A stretch of DNA of 57,916 bases from Hoeflea sp. BRH_c9 (GCA_000961635.1 LADQ01000241.1:1-57916); one strand, 5' to 3'. Positions 45,594 to 54,756 are shown, numbered from the stretch's first letter. The notes: generated from the letters alone by a model not told the origin. Numbers and translations are program-made.

Positions 45594-46640
45594 TTAGAAC
45601 ACCAGCCCATCCATGAGCTTTCTCGCGGTCCGCAGCGTGCCGGCGCCGGTGATCTCGCCATTGCCGTCCTGGCTGATCAGCACCTCGGCGGCGCCGGTTG
45701 GATGCTCGATGGAAAACCGCCCGTCCCTGGGGAGAACAGCCAGGCCATGTGCCGGCGACCCCTCGAGAATGCAGGCGGTGGCAACGCTGACGGCGGCGAA
45801 TACCCCGATCGTGGCATGGCAGCGGTGAGGAATGAAGCTGCGCGTATTGATCGCGCCACCAGCCCGAGCTTTTGAGACCAGGGTCATTTTCGGCACCGAT
45901 TTGTCCTTGACGTCCCCGAGTTTCATCATCGGGCCAGCTTGAAGCCGGATTTTTTCCAGTTGCGCCTTCAAAGACGAATTGGCGTCCAGTTCGTCCCGGC
46001 TTTCATACCCTGTGATGCCAAAATCGGAAGCGCGGACAATGACGCAGGGCATGCCATTGTCGATAAGGGTGCATTCGATGCCGTCAATCGGATCGACAAT
46101 ATTGCCTGTCGGAAGCAGCGCGCCGCACATCGAGCCTGCGATATTCTCAAACATCAATGGCACGGCGGCGTGAGTGCCGGGAACCCCGTCGATCGCCGCA
46201 TCGCCCGCATAAGTTACCTTGCCGTCTGGGGTCGAGATCCGTGCGGTTGCGACCTCCCCGGTGTTGAGCATGTGAATGCGCACCGGCGTGGTTTCCCCTG
46301 AAACGGCAACGAGCCCCCGCTCGATCGCCGCCGGGCCGACGGCTGCAAGGATGTTACCGCACCCTTGCGCGTCCGAGACAAGCGCCTGATCGACAAAGAT
46401 CTGAAGGAACAGATAGTCGACATCGGCATCATCCCGCGTGGAGGGAGACAGGACCGCAACTTTCGAGGTCAGCGGATCGCCGCCGCCAATGCCGTCAATC
46501 TGGCGCGGGTCGGGCGAGCCCATGATCCGCAGCAACAGGGCGTCCCGTTCCACCGTGTTTTCGGGCAGGTCGCGTTTGAGGAAAAACGCACCCTTGGAGG
46601 TGCCGCCGCGCATCCACAGGCATGGAATGCCTTCAGACAT
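45594..46640 (-). CDS. galD: 4-oxalomesaconate tautomerase (PrpF/GalD family)
   Basis: 348 residues, of the PrpF isomerase fold. [11 protein letters not shown] near residue 10 and [15 protein letters not shown] near residue 48 are family signatures; a catalytic cysteine is expected in DAQGCGN near residue 92. GalD-type members convert keto-form 4-oxalomesaconate to the enol form in gallate degradation (LigU does the equivalent step in the protocatechuate 4,5-route). The gene starts 8 bases inside the preceding aldolase gene, and it is last in an operon with a hydratase, a dioxygenase and the aldolase, which fits exactly this step. Aconitate-type isomerase activity is the alternative. Confidence 0.87.
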   Translation of the reverse strand: MSEGIPCLWMRGGTSKGAFFLKRDLPENTVERDALLLRIMGSPDPRQIDGIGGGDPLTSKVAVLSPSTRDDADVDYLFLQIFVDQALVSDAQGCGNILAAVGPAAIERGLVAVSGETTPVRIHMLNTGEVATARISTPDGKVTYAGDAAIDGVPGTHAAVPLMFENIAGSMCGALLPTGNIVDPIDGIECTLIDNGMPCVIVRASDFGITGYESRDELDANSSLKAQLEKIRLQAGPMMKLGDVKDKSVPKMTLVSKARAGGAINTRSFIPHRCHATIGVFAAVSVATACILEGSPAHGLAVLPRDGRFSIEHPTGAAEVLISQDGNGEITGAGTLRTARKLMDGLVF

Positions 46641-47304
46641 ATTTCAGGCCCTTTTCGGCCAGCCGGGGCCGCATGTCGTAAATGTCCAGACCCAGTTCGC
46701 CCGCGGCAAGCCTCACACGTTTGGCTTCCTCGGCATCCAGCCGTTTCTGGGTCGCCGCCATGACGGTCTCAGCGGATGCACGGGGCACAACACAGACGCC
46801 GTCATCGTCGGCGATGACGATGTCGCCTGGATTGACCAATGCGCCGGCGCAAACCACCGGCACATTGACGCTGCCGAGCGTTTCCTTGACCGTGCCTTGC
46901 GCCGATACAGCGCTCGACCACACCCCAAACCGCATCCTGCGAAGATCGCGAGTGTCGCGCACGCCGGCATCGATCACCAGCGCCCTGCAGCCGCGCGCCA
47001 TGGCCGAGGTCGCAAGCAGGTCGCCGAAATAGCCCATGTCGCAGGGCGCCGTCGGCGCCAGAACCATGATGTCGCCCTCCCGCAATTGTTCGATCGCCAC
47101 ATGGATCATCCAGTTGTCGCCGGGCGCTGCGGAAATGGTCACGGCGGAGCCGGCGATCGCGAAATCCTGCTGGATCGGCCGCATAATTGCCTTCATCAAT
47201 CCGGTCCGGCCCTGGGCCTCATGCACGGTGGCGACACCTGCTTCGCCCAACCGCTTGATGATCTCCGCGTCAGCGCGCTCGATATGCTGTTTGACGACCG
47301 CCAT
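46633..47304 (-). CDS. galC: 4-carboxy-4-hydroxy-2-oxoadipate aldolase (RraA-like, GalC/LigK family)
   Basis: 223 residues of the RraA-like fold. The divalent-metal and substrate motif [11 protein letters not shown] is near residue 91, with the catalytic Arg116 and Asp117 in [10 protein letters not shown], the pair that distinguishes the aldolases from RraA proper. GalC/LigK/HMG aldolase cleaves 4-carboxy-4-hydroxy-2-oxoadipate to pyruvate and oxaloacetate and can decarboxylate oxaloacetate. It lies one base after the dioxygenase gene and overlaps the tautomerase gene by 8 bases. This is the last step of the route in this operon. Confidence 0.89.
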   Translation of the reverse strand: MAVVKQHIERADAEIIKRLGEAGVATVHEAQGRTGLMKAIMRPIQQDFAIAGSAVTISAAPGDNWMIHVAIEQLREGDIMVLAPTAPCDMGYFGDLLATSAMARGCRALVIDAGVRDTRDLRRMRFGVWSSAVSAQGTVKETLGSVNVPVVCAGALVNPGDIVIADDDGVCVVPRASAETVMAATQKRLDAEEAKRVRLAAGELGLDIYDMRPRLAEKGLKYV

Positions 47305-47305
47305 C

Positions 47306-48268
47306 TCAGTGATCCTTGTCCACCGGCGGGGTGCCGTGGGTGTGGAAACTCTCGATCGTCTTGAGACCCCAGGCCTGGCCCTTCTTGCGGTCGGCCTCGG
47401 TCCAGACCACCGGCTCCCAGTCCGGTTGCAGCATCAGCCTTGCGCCGGAATTGGCCAGTTCGACGCGGTTGCCCGCCGGTTCCCAGACATAGAGAAAGAA
47501 CGTGCCCTGAATGGCATGCTTGTGCGGTCCGGTTTCAATGTGAACGCCGTTCTCGAGGAAAATGTCGGCGGCACGCAGAATGTCTTCGCGAGTATCTGTC
47601 GCATAGGTGACATGGTGCAGACGGCCATCGCCGCCGCCATGCTCTTCGGTGCATGCCAGATCATAGGTCTTGTTGTTGATCGTGAACCAGCAACCGCCCA
47701 GGCGGCCATTGTCGAGCTGGATGATTTCGGTGACGCGCGAACCGAGACATGTCTCCATGAAGGCGCGGAACTCGCTCACATCGGTCGCCAGCAGGTTCAG
47801 GTGATCGATGCGGCGCGGACAGGCGCCGGTGGCGTGAAAGCGGCTGGACATGTTCTTGAGCGCGGGCTTGTGCGCCGCGTCGGGCTGATACTTGACCGTG
47901 TCCCAGTAGATCTCGAAGACATGGCCGAACGGATCCTCGAACCGGTAGGCGCGACCATGGCCGAGATCGCCTTCCACCCAGCCCAGGCTGGTGAAGCGGC
48001 TTGCCTCGATTGCGGCCACGCGCCGTTCCAGCGCCTCCGGCGAAGAGGCGCGATAGGCAATGTGACCCACACCAGTGGTGTGGTGCCGGGTCAGCTTCAG
48101 GCTGTGGAACTCATAGTCATCCCAGGCGCGCAGATAGGCCGAATTTTCATCCTGCCCCGACACCGTCAGACCGTAGACCCGGGTGAAAAAGTCGAGACTC
48201 TCCTCGAACTTGTCGGTGTACATCTCGACATGGGCCAGATGTGCGAGATCAAAACAGGGTTCAGTCAT
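47306..48268 (-). CDS. Extradiol ring-cleavage dioxygenase, XylE-like (VOC superfamily)
   Basis: 320 residues with two VOC modules (about 8-125 and 150-280), the type I catechol 2,3-dioxygenase layout. Iron ligands are visible in the C-terminal module: His156 in RRIDHLNLL, His219 in RLHHVTY and Glu270 in GNRVELAN. These match His153, His214 and Glu265 of XylE in order and spacing, and His251 and Tyr260 correspond to its second-sphere acid-base residues. All enzymes around it belong to the gallate/protocatechuate meta-route, whose known dioxygenases (GalA, LigAB) are of the unrelated type II fold and are not seen here. This enzyme may therefore cleave gallate or a similar acid; the substrate is inferred. 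Confidence 0.88.
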   Translation of the reverse strand: MTEPCFDLAHLAHVEMYTDKFEESLDFFTRVYGLTVSGQDENSAYLRAWDDYEFHSLKLTRHHTTGVGHIAYRASSPEALERRVAAIEASRFTSLGWVEGDLGHGRAYRFEDPFGHVFEIYWDTVKYQPDAAHKPALKNMSSRFHATGACPRRIDHLNLLATDVSEFRAFMETCLGSRVTEIIQLDNGRLGGCWFTINNKTYDLACTEEHGGGDGRLHHVTYATDTREDILRAADIFLENGVHIETGPHKHAIQGTFFLYVWEPAGNRVELANSGARLMLQPDWEPVVWTEADRKKGQAWGLKTIESFHTHGTPPVDKDH

Positions 48269-48310
48269 GGTTTGCTCCAGTCATTTCAGGTCCGCAGGCA
48301 AACAGGGCCT

Positions 48311-49045
48311 TCACAGCTCATCCACCGTGCGCGGGAAGATCGATTCAAATCCTTCGGCATATCTGCAGTCGCGACCTCCGGACTGACCGCCCGAATTGCG
48401 CTTGAAATGATTGGCGCGCTGTTGCGCCACCCTGGTGTAGTACTCCCACAGATGCTCTTGCCCCTGCATGCATTCGATCGCCGCGCGTTTCTTGTCCCAT
48501 ACCGGCGTAATGTCGAGGAATGTATCAGGCTTCCATCCCATCTGTTCGGTCTGATGCGGCTCGAACAGATAGAGCTGGGGCGCGCCAAGCACCTTTTCAC
48601 CCGGATTATGCCCCCAGGCCTGCGCGATCATCCGGCACTCAAGCGCCACTTGCGTCGCATACATGTGGTCGGTGTTGTAGGGATCATATTTCGAGTGCGA
48701 CAGCATGAAGGCCGGCTGCACCTTGCGGATGACTTCGACAACCCGGTTCTTGTCTTCCCGGACGAGCTCCAGCGGATAGTCGCCGAGATCAAGGCAGACC
48801 AGATCATGCACCCCGAGCGCCCTGGCCGCCTCTTCGGCTTCCTTGCGGCGGGCATCCTTGACCTTCTGCAGCGTCATGCCCTCCTGCTTCCAAAGCTTGG
48901 CGCTCTCGCCGCGCTCGCCAAATGAGAGACACAGCACAGTCACTTCATATCCAAGCTCGGCATGGGCGGCGATGGCGCCACCGCAGCGCCAGACGAAATC
49001 AGCGGCATGGGCGCTGATGACGAGCGCCGTTTTCTTCACAGGCAT
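48311..49045 (-). CDS. galB: 4-oxalomesaconate hydratase (PIG-L fold, GalB family)
   Basis: 244 residues, the length of Pseudomonas GalB. The PIG-L zinc motif is present in the GalB variant form SAHAADFVWRCGG (residues 11-23; His13 and Asp16), and the third ligand is in NTDHMYAT (His127). In true PIG-L deacetylases the motif is AHPDDE, so the change favours hydratase over deacetylase. GalB adds water to 4-oxalomesaconate to give 4-carboxy-4-hydroxy-2-oxoadipate, the substrate of the aldolase two genes on. It is the first gene of the operon. A LysR-controlled spacer divides it from the divergent dehydrogenase gene. Confidence 0.85.
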   Translation of the reverse strand: MPVKKTALVISAHAADFVWRCGGAIAAHAELGYEVTVLCLSFGERGESAKLWKQEGMTLQKVKDARRKEAEEAARALGVHDLVCLDLGDYPLELVREDKNRVVEVIRKVQPAFMLSHSKYDPYNTDHMYATQVALECRMIAQAWGHNPGEKVLGAPQLYLFEPHQTEQMGWKPDTFLDITPVWDKKRAAIECMQGQEHLWEYYTRVAQQRANHFKRNSGGQSGGRDCRYAEGFESIFPRTVDEL

Positions 49046-49121
49046 AAATCTCTCTCCAATTCGATGGATGATTTTTGCCCCTTCGCATCGACATGAGCAA
49101 TTTCAATGCCGCGCGCATGGC

Positions 49122-49136
49122 ATAAGAATTTGCTAT
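49122..49136. promoter_or_regulatory. LysR-type T-N11-A box between galB and the divergent dehydrogenase gene
   Basis: ATAAGAATTTGCTAT fits ATA-N9-TAT, the T-N11-A form of LysR-family sites, in the 156-base spacer between the two divergent units, one of which encodes a LysR regulator. Such short boxes arise by chance in AT-rich spacers, so the call is weak. Confidence 0.35.
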
Positions 49137-49201
49137 AGTGTGTGGATCGAGCGTTCCATTTCTGCCAGACTTGGCACACGGAAACGCGGGAGACCCAAGC
49201 C

Positions 49202-50101
49202 ATGAAACACCTGCCGGAAAGACTGGCCACCATTGGATTTGGCGAGGCGGCGGAAGCCTTTTCATCGGGATGGCGCGAGACCTATCATGGCGGAATCGCC
49301 TGTTTCGATGTGAAGGTCAGCCAACCCGAAGGACGGGCCGGGCTCGAAGCACGCGCGAGCGGGTCAGGCGTGACAACTGCCGAAACCGCCGCCGAAGCGG
49401 TGGCCGGCGCGCCGGTCATCTTCAGCCTGGTCACCGCCGATCAGGCGCTGATCGCCGCGCAGGAGTGCGCGCCGTATCTGGGTTCCGGAGTCCTTTGGTT
49501 CGACTGCAATTCCTGCTCGCCGGGAACGAAACGCCAGGCCGCCCAGACGATCGAAGCCGCCGGAGGCGTCTATGTCGATGTCGCGGTGATGGCGCCGGTT
49601 CATCCAAAACGGCACCAGACGCCGCTGCTGGTCTCCGGCCCTCAGACCGGCGCCGCGGTCGATGTGCTTGAGGCGCTCGGCATGAAACCGGTTCTGGCAG
49701 GCGACACGGTCGGACAGGCGTCATCCATCAAGATGTTCCGCTCGGTGATGATCAAGGGGCTGGAAGCGCTGACCGGTGAATGCCTGCTGGCGGCGCGGCG
49801 CGCCGGCGTCGAGCGCGATGTCCTGGCCTCGCTTCAGGCGTCCGATCCGGGATTTGACTGGACGGCCAGGTGCGCCTACAGCCTTGAGCGGATGATGATT
49901 CACGGCGAACGGCGGGCGGCGGAAATGCGGGAAGTCTCCAGGACCATTGCCGAACTGGAATTGCCGTCGCGCATGTCGGACGCCATCACCGAATGGCAGG
50001 CGCAGATCGCAGAACTGCAGCTTGACGGCGGCACGGCGGATCTCGGCGACCGGGCAGACAGGATTCTCAACGCCCTGTCCGCGGACACGGCCATGCCATG
50101 A
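49202..50101 (+). CDS. NAD(P)-dependent dehydrogenase of the 6PGDH/3-hydroxyisobutyrate type (DUF1932 C-terminus)
   Basis: 299 residues from the ATG with GGGAG ahead. The N-terminal Rossmann part has the motif TIGFGEAAEAF near residue 10, a modified GxGxxG, followed by segments FSLVTADQALIAA and CNSCSPGTKRQA usual for beta-hydroxyacid dehydrogenases. The helical C-terminal half (from about 170) has SSIKMFRSVMIKGLEAL with the catalytic Lys, and resembles DUF1932. It is divergent from the galB operon and overlaps the regulator gene by 4 bases. It may reduce or oxidise an intermediate or entry compound; it is not LigC, which belongs to another family, so its step is open. Confidence 0.8.
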   Translation: MKHLPERLATIGFGEAAEAFSSGWRETYHGGIACFDVKVSQPEGRAGLEARASGSGVTTAETAAEAVAGAPVIFSLVTADQALIAAQECAPYLGSGVLWFDCNSCSPGTKRQAAQTIEAAGGVYVDVAVMAPVHPKRHQTPLLVSGPQTGAAVDVLEALGMKPVLAGDTVGQASSIKMFRSVMIKGLEALTGECLLAARRAGVERDVLASLQASDPGFDWTARCAYSLERMMIHGERRAAEMREVSRTIAELELPSRMSDAITEWQAQIAELQLDGGTADLGDRADRILNALSADTAMP

Positions 50102-51264
50102 ACCATAATATTCGCCATCTGCGGATTTTTCTCGCGGTCGCAAAGCTGGCTTCGATCAGCAAGGCCGCGCGGGAATGCGGGTTGTCGCAGCCGGCCGTGA
50201 CCCAGGCGATCAACAAGATGGAAGCGGAGTTCGATGCCGCCCTGTTCGACCGGACGCCGCAGGGGGTGTTCGCCACCCGGCTCGGCGCCCTTCATGCCGG
50301 GCGCATCGGGCGGGCGATGTCGATCATCGACGCGGCGTTCCTGTCGGTGGCGCCCCGCTTGCGGCTGACAGCGACGGCGTCTCAGCTTGAAGCCCTGATC
50401 GCGGTTCGCGAAACCGGCAATTTCACCCTGGCGGCGAGGCGGATCGGCATCGCGCAGCCGACCGTTCACCGCGCCGTCAGCCAATTGGAGAAGGAAGCGC
50501 TACGGCCGCTGTTTGAGCGCACTTCGGCGGGGATTGTCGCGACTCGCGGCGGGCAAATGCTCGCCAGCGCCGCGCGTCTGATGGAAGCGGAACTGGTTCA
50601 GGCGGACATGGAAATCGCGGAAGCGTTGGGCCGCGAAACCGGGCGTATCGTGGTGGGCGCGATGCCCTTGTCGCGCGCCTATCTCATGCCGAAGGTGATC
50701 GCGCAATTCAGGCGGGACTGGTCGCGGCTGCCGCTCCGCGTTCTTGACGGGCCGTATGACGAAATGATTTCGGGCCTGAGAAACGGAGAAATCGATTTTC
50801 TCATCGGCGCCTTGCGAAACCCCGCCCCGATCGGCGACATCGAACAGACGCCCTTGTTCGATGACACACTGGCGATCGTCGCAGGGCCTGACCATCCGCT
50901 GGCCGGCAAATCCGGACTCGGGGTCGAGGACCTCATCAATTATCCCTGGGCGGTGGCTGCCGCGGGAACGCCCACCCGCGACCATTTCGAGCGGATGTTT
51001 TCAAGCGCCGGGCTGAAGACGCCTGAAAGCATTGTCGAAACGGCGTCGCTCATCCTCATTCGCGAATTGCTGGCCAGCAGCGATCATTTGGGCTGCGTTT
51101 CAGCCCTGCAGGCCGAGGCGGAGATCAAGGCGGGACGAATCGCGCGTATCAATTTTGAATTGTCCGACACCGCGCGACCGATTGGGATCACCACCCGTCG
51201 CGGCTGGAAACCTACGCCCTCGCAGGCAAAACTTATCGAGCTGGTGAGCAATTACCAAGGCTGA
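50098..51264 (+). CDS. LysR-type regulator with two DNA-binding domains
   Basis: 388 residues; typical LysR proteins have 290-320. Residues 5-64 form a first winged helix (AARECGLSQPAVTQAINKME) and residues 93-152 a second (AARRIGIAQPTVHRAVSQLE), each followed by the usual FERT/FDRT strand and wing. The effector domain follows from about residue 175. The duplication is in frame, with no sign of frameshift or recent direct repeat. The gene overlaps the dehydrogenase gene (ATGA) and precedes the TRAP genes. It probably controls the divergent ring-cleavage operon and the importer. Extra specificity or looping may come from the second domain. Confidence 0.85.
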   Translation: MNHNIRHLRIFLAVAKLASISKAARECGLSQPAVTQAINKMEAEFDAALFDRTPQGVFATRLGALHAGRIGRAMSIIDAAFLSVAPRLRLTATASQLEALIAVRETGNFTLAARRIGIAQPTVHRAVSQLEKEALRPLFERTSAGIVATRGGQMLASAARLMEAELVQADMEIAEALGRETGRIVVGAMPLSRAYLMPKVIAQFRRDWSRLPLRVLDGPYDEMISGLRNGEIDFLIGALRNPAPIGDIEQTPLFDDTLAIVAGPDHPLAGKSGLGVEDLINYPWAVAAAGTPTRDHFERMFSSAGLKTPESIVETASLILIRELLASSDHLGCVSALQAEAEIKAGRIARINFELSDTARPIGITTRRGWKPTPSQAKLIELVSNYQG

Positions 51265-51390
51265 CTATAGCCTTAGATTATATGCTCCGCATGTCTTTGG
51301 AATGGTCTCAAAGGCCTTGGACTTGTAGGAATGACTGACATTCCGAAGCCGCGATGGTTTCGGCTGGACGATTCACTAGGGAGGATGACC

Positions 51391-52380
51391 ATGATTATTT
51401 CCAAAGCCATCACCGGCGCCGTCGCTGCGCTGGGACTTATGACCGGAGCCGTTTCAGCGGCTGATTTGAAGCTCGCTGATTTTCAGCCGCCGAGCCACTT
51501 CGTCGTCGACGCCGCCTACACGCCATTTGCCGAGAAGGTCGCGGCAGAGACCAATGGCGAAGTCACCGTCAGCGTTTTCATGGGCGGTGAACTCGGACCG
51601 GGTCCGAGGGAACAGTACAATCGCGCCGTGGACGGCGTGACCGACATCGCCTTCGGCCTGCCCGGCTACACGGCATCGAACTTTCCCCAGACGCTGCTGA
51701 CCGAGCTTCCAGGCGTCATTTCCGCCGAGACCGGTACCGCGCGCATCCTCGCCAACATCGACATGCTGTCGGACGAATACAAGCGCGTCGTGCTCCTGGG
51801 GCTTTGGAACAATGCGCCGAACGTGATTTTCACGGCGACAAAGCCGATCCGCGCAATGGAAGACCTCAAGGGTCTCAAGATCCGGGTCCCCTCGCGCAAT
51901 GCCGGCTTGGTCGTGGAAGCATGGGGCGCCTCCCCCGTGTCGATGCCCGCGCCTGAAATCTACAACGCCATGCAGACCGGCGTGATCGACGGCGCCATGA
52001 CCGACGCCACCACGCTCGGCGCGTTCAAGCTCGCCGAAGTGACCAACTACATCACTGTCGGCATGGAAACGACAATCTCCAGCTTCTTCCTGATCATGAA
52101 CCGCGACAGCTTCAACGATCTGAGCGAAGACCATCAGAAAATCGTCCTGGAAGCCGGCCGCGAAGCGGCCGTCAACGGCAACACGGCCTGGCTCGGGATC
52201 GCCGACAAGGCGTTGTCCGGTTTTGCCGCGACCGAAGGCAAGGAAGTGATCACGCTTTCGAGCGATGAAGCAGCAAAATTCAATGCTGCATCGGCGCCGG
52301 TCGTTGAAACTGTGATCGCCGAAGCCGAGGCTGAAGGGATTGCGGCGCAAGCCTTCGTCGACGCCCTGAAGAGCAAGTGA
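51391..52380 (+). CDS. TRAP importer substrate-binding protein (DctP family)
   Basis: 329 residues. The ATG was chosen because AGGGAGG lies 6 bases ahead; an ATG two codons up is too close to that site. The signal peptide ends near VSA (residue 23). The mature chain is DctP/TAXI-class: the ligand Arg lies in LKGLKIRVPSRNAG, and AVDGVTDIAFGLPGYT near residue 68 is characteristic. TRAP importers take up organic acids driven by a sodium gradient. Placed after the aromatic ring-cleavage regulator, it probably brings in an aromatic or dicarboxylic acid. It is 126 bases after the LysR gene. Confidence 0.9.
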   Translation: MIISKAITGAVAALGLMTGAVSAADLKLADFQPPSHFVVDAAYTPFAEKVAAETNGEVTVSVFMGGELGPGPREQYNRAVDGVTDIAFGLPGYTASNFPQTLLTELPGVISAETGTARILANIDMLSDEYKRVVLLGLWNNAPNVIFTATKPIRAMEDLKGLKIRVPSRNAGLVVEAWGASPVSMPAPEIYNAMQTGVIDGAMTDATTLGAFKLAEVTNYITVGMETTISSFFLIMNRDSFNDLSEDHQKIVLEAGREAAVNGNTAWLGIADKALSGFAATEGKEVITLSSDEAAKFNAASAPVVETVIAEAEAEGIAAQAFVDALKSK

Positions 52381-52387
52381 GACAGCC

Positions 52388-52900
52388 TTGAGCAATTCGC
52401 GACATGATCTGGTCCATTCGACATCCGTCGAATGGACCGTCCGCATGCTGACCCTTGCGTCGTCCCTGGCACTCGGCGTGCTGCTGGTGGTGACCTTCGC
52501 AGGGGTCGTCATGCGCTATTTTTTCAACGCGCCGATCCTTGGCAACAACGAGATCATCGAACTGGCTTCAGTCGTCGTGGTGATGCTCGCCATGCCGGGC
52601 GCCGCGCAAAACAACATGCATATCCGGGTCGATGTGTTCGACGGGCCGATTGGCGCGTTCGGCCGGTTTGCCGGCGACATTCTGACGCGCGGACTTTCGA
52701 TCTATCTGCTGACGCTTCTGGGCTGGCGCGCATGGGGCAAGCTTGCCGACGCCGCTGAATATGGCGACGCCACCAATATGCTCAGCATCCCGCTTTGGCC
52801 GTTCTACGGGCTTCTCGTTCTGGGCGCGGCGCTCTACGCCATCGTGCTGGCCATCCAGCTCGTCGACATCCTCCGCTCGGGAGTGGCCAGCAGTGAGTGA
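52388..52900 (+). CDS. TRAP importer small membrane subunit (DctQ family)
   Basis: 170 residues with four hydrophobic helices (about 20-42, 52-68, 92-112, 135-158). The TTG start lies 7 bases after the DctP stop with AGTGAGA nearby; the next in-frame ATG, 19 codons on, would cut the first membrane helix's lead-in, so TTG is preferred. GVVMRYFFNAPILGNNEIIE near residue 38 is the family motif. It overlaps the large subunit gene by 8 bases. Confidence 0.85.
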   Translation: MSNSRHDLVHSTSVEWTVRMLTLASSLALGVLLVVTFAGVVMRYFFNAPILGNNEIIELASVVVVMLAMPGAAQNNMHIRVDVFDGPIGAFGRFAGDILTRGLSIYLLTLLGWRAWGKLADAAEYGDATNMLSIPLWPFYGLLVLGAALYAIVLAIQLVDILRSGVASSE

Positions 52901-54197
52901 TTTCATGATCGGGGTCAGTGGCCTTCTGGCCATGTTCGGCCTCATGGTGTTCCGCATGCCCGTGGGCATGGCGATGCTGGCCGCGGGCTATTTCGGAACA
53001 GTGATGATCAGTGGCGGCCGTTCCGCCAACGCGATGCTTGTCACGGAAGCTTTTTCGGCAACGTCGAACTACAATCTGACGGTGATCCCGCTGTTCATCC
53101 TGATGGGCAACATCGCGTCCGTCGCGGGATTCAGCAGCCGTCTGTACGAAGCAGCTTTCGCCTGGGTCGGCTGGCTGCGCGGCGGGCTTGCTTCCGCCTC
53201 CATCATCGGCTGCGCCGCCTTTGCCGCCGTCAGCGGCTCTTCGGTCGCCACCGCGGTGACCATCGGCAAGGTGGCGCTGCCTGAAATGAAGCGCTTCGGC
53301 TATTCCGACGCATTGGCAACGGGCGCCATTGCCGCGGGCGGTACGCTCGGCTTTCTCATTCCGCCATCCACCGGCTTCGTGCTTTATGCGATCCTGACCG
53401 AGGAAAGCATCGGCCAGCTTTTCATGGCGGGCATTCTGCCCGGCCTGCTGCTGACGCTTTTGTTCATGGCGGCCGTGGCGGTGATGACCTTTGTCGACCC
53501 CAAGGCCGGTCCACGCGGTGAATGGGTGTCGATGTCGAAGCGCATGATGGCGCTGTTGCGCGCGTTTCCACTGCTGATCGTGATTGTCGTCTCCATCGGC
53601 GGCATCTATCTCGGCGTCTTCACGCCGGTCGAGGCCGCCGGTGTCGGCGCCGGGCTGGTCATCCTTTTGGCTCTCGCCATGCGCAAGCTCGAATGGCACG
53701 CGTTTAAGCAGGCTGTCACCGCAACCGTCGGCACCACGGCGATGCTCTATCTCATCATCATTGGCGCGAGCGTGCTCAATCCGTTCCTTGCGCTCACCCA
53801 TGTGCCGGCAACGTTGGGCGAGGCGATGACATCGGCGGGTCTCGGCCCCTACGGCGTTCTCATGTTGATCATCCTCGCCTATCTGCTGCTCGGCATGTTC
53901 ATGGACGGGCTTGCGATGCTGGTGGTGACAACCCCGATCTTCTTTCCGATCATCACCGGTCTGGGGTTCGATCCGATCTGGTTCGGCGTGATCGCGGTCA
54001 TCGTCATCGAGATGGGGATGATCACCCCGCCCGTCGGCCTGAATGTATTCGTCGTCAAGAGCGTTGCCCAGGATGTGCCAATGGCCACGATCTTCCGCGG
54101 CGTCATACCGTTCTGGATCGCTATGGCGGTGTGCCTGCTGGCCATCATCGTCTTCCCGCAGATCGCGCTGACGATTCCCCAGGCGATGTTCCAGTAG
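52893..54197 (+). CDS. TRAP importer large membrane subunit (DctM family)
   Basis: 434 residues with about 12 hydrophobic helices. The GTG start with GGGAG ahead gives the usual N-terminus (SDFMIGVSGLLAMFG); an ATG four codons on is an alternative. A longer frame upstream is only overlap with the DctQ gene. Family motifs: ASIIGCAAFAAVSGSSVATA near residue 108 and FLIPPSTGFVLYAI near residue 155 are sodium- and substrate-site loops, and the C-terminal half repeats the pattern (EMGMITPPVGLNVFVVK). It transports the ligand delivered by the DctP-type protein. Confidence 0.92.
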   Translation: MSDFMIGVSGLLAMFGLMVFRMPVGMAMLAAGYFGTVMISGGRSANAMLVTEAFSATSNYNLTVIPLFILMGNIASVAGFSSRLYEAAFAWVGWLRGGLASASIIGCAAFAAVSGSSVATAVTIGKVALPEMKRFGYSDALATGAIAAGGTLGFLIPPSTGFVLYAILTEESIGQLFMAGILPGLLLTLLFMAAVAVMTFVDPKAGPRGEWVSMSKRMMALLRAFPLLIVIVVSIGGIYLGVFTPVEAAGVGAGLVILLALAMRKLEWHAFKQAVTATVGTTAMLYLIIIGASVLNPFLALTHVPATLGEAMTSAGLGPYGVLMLIILAYLLLGMFMDGLAMLVVTTPIFFPIITGLGFDPIWFGVIAVIVIEMGMITPPVGLNVFVVKSVAQDVPMATIFRGVIPFWIAMAVCLLAIIVFPQIALTIPQAMFQ

Positions 54198-54204
54198 ATT
54201 GTCC

Positions 54205-54239
54205 GCCGCTCCGGTTTGCCGGGGCGGCAAAGTCTTTTT
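54205..54239 (+). terminator. Terminator after the TRAP operon
   Basis: GCCGCTCCGG and CCGGGGCGGC form a 10-bp stem with one G-U pair and a 4-base loop, followed after six bases by TTTTT. It lies between the DctM stop and the convergent MarR-type gene. Confidence 0.65.
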
Positions 54240-54242
54240 GGC

Positions 54243-54686
54243 TCAATCCTTGGCGACGGACCCGGCCGCCCTCGCCGCCTTGGCGGCCAGTTCGACGAAC
54301 ATCCGGTACTCGGCCTCGTCAAGACCGGACAGGATTTCTTTCTGAAGTTCTTCGACGATCGGCGACAGCGAGGCGACCAAGGCCTCCCCCTCCTCCGTCA
54401 GCGCCAGTTTCCGCGCCCGTTTGTCCATTGCATTGATCTTCCGGCTGACCAGCCCCTTGTGTTCGAGACGATCGGCAACGGCGCCGATGGTTGCCCGGTC
54501 CTTGGCGACCGCATCGGCAAGTCCGGCCTGATCAATCCCCGGGCTTTGACGGATCGCATCAAGGGCTGCAAATTGCACCGGCGTCAGGTCGAAGCCTGCT
54601 TCCCTCGTGCGCGTCATGAAGACATGGGTCGAGATCTGGTGCAGCCGCCGGATGAGATGTCCGGGCATCTTCGAAACATGTGTCAT
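54243..54686 (-). CDS. mobR: MarR family regulator, MobR-like
   Basis: 147 residues from the ATG with GAGAGA ahead; a longer frame runs into the operator region. The winged helix spans about residues 35-105 (GLADAVAKDRATIGAVADRLEHK), between two dimerisation helices, as in MarR. The gene is divergent from a MobA-like hydroxylase gene across 155 bases. In Comamonas testosteroni the MarR-type protein MobR represses mobA and is released by 3-hydroxybenzoate; the same pairing makes this name likely. Two matching operator-like repeats lie in the spacer. Confidence 0.82.
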   Translation of the reverse strand: MTHVSKMPGHLIRRLHQISTHVFMTRTREAGFDLTPVQFAALDAIRQSPGIDQAGLADAVAKDRATIGAVADRLEHKGLVSRKINAMDKRARKLALTEEGEALVASLSPIVEELQKEILSGLDEAEYRMFVELAAKAARAAGSVAKD

Positions 54687-54756
54687 CGTGTCTCTCGCTG
54701 TTGCGCCAACCGTCGCGGCAACGCCACGGGACGGCGATGCCTCAAGCCAGTCTACC

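Noticed and set aside
47036-48925. A 629-codon open frame on the plus strand.
   Set aside because: It is the antisense of three well-supported genes (GalB-, dioxygenase- and GalC-type) and its translation has no recognisable domain; long antisense frames are expected at this GC content.
45594-49045. A standard protocatechuate 4,5-cleavage (lig) cluster.
   Set aside because: No LigAB-type dioxygenase, LigC-type dehydrogenase or LigI-type hydrolase is present; only the steps from 4-oxalomesaconate onward are shared.
52782-54230. A 482-codon open frame on the minus strand.
   Set aside because: It mirrors the DctQ and DctM genes, has an extreme Asp/His/Arg/Gln composition and no domain pattern.
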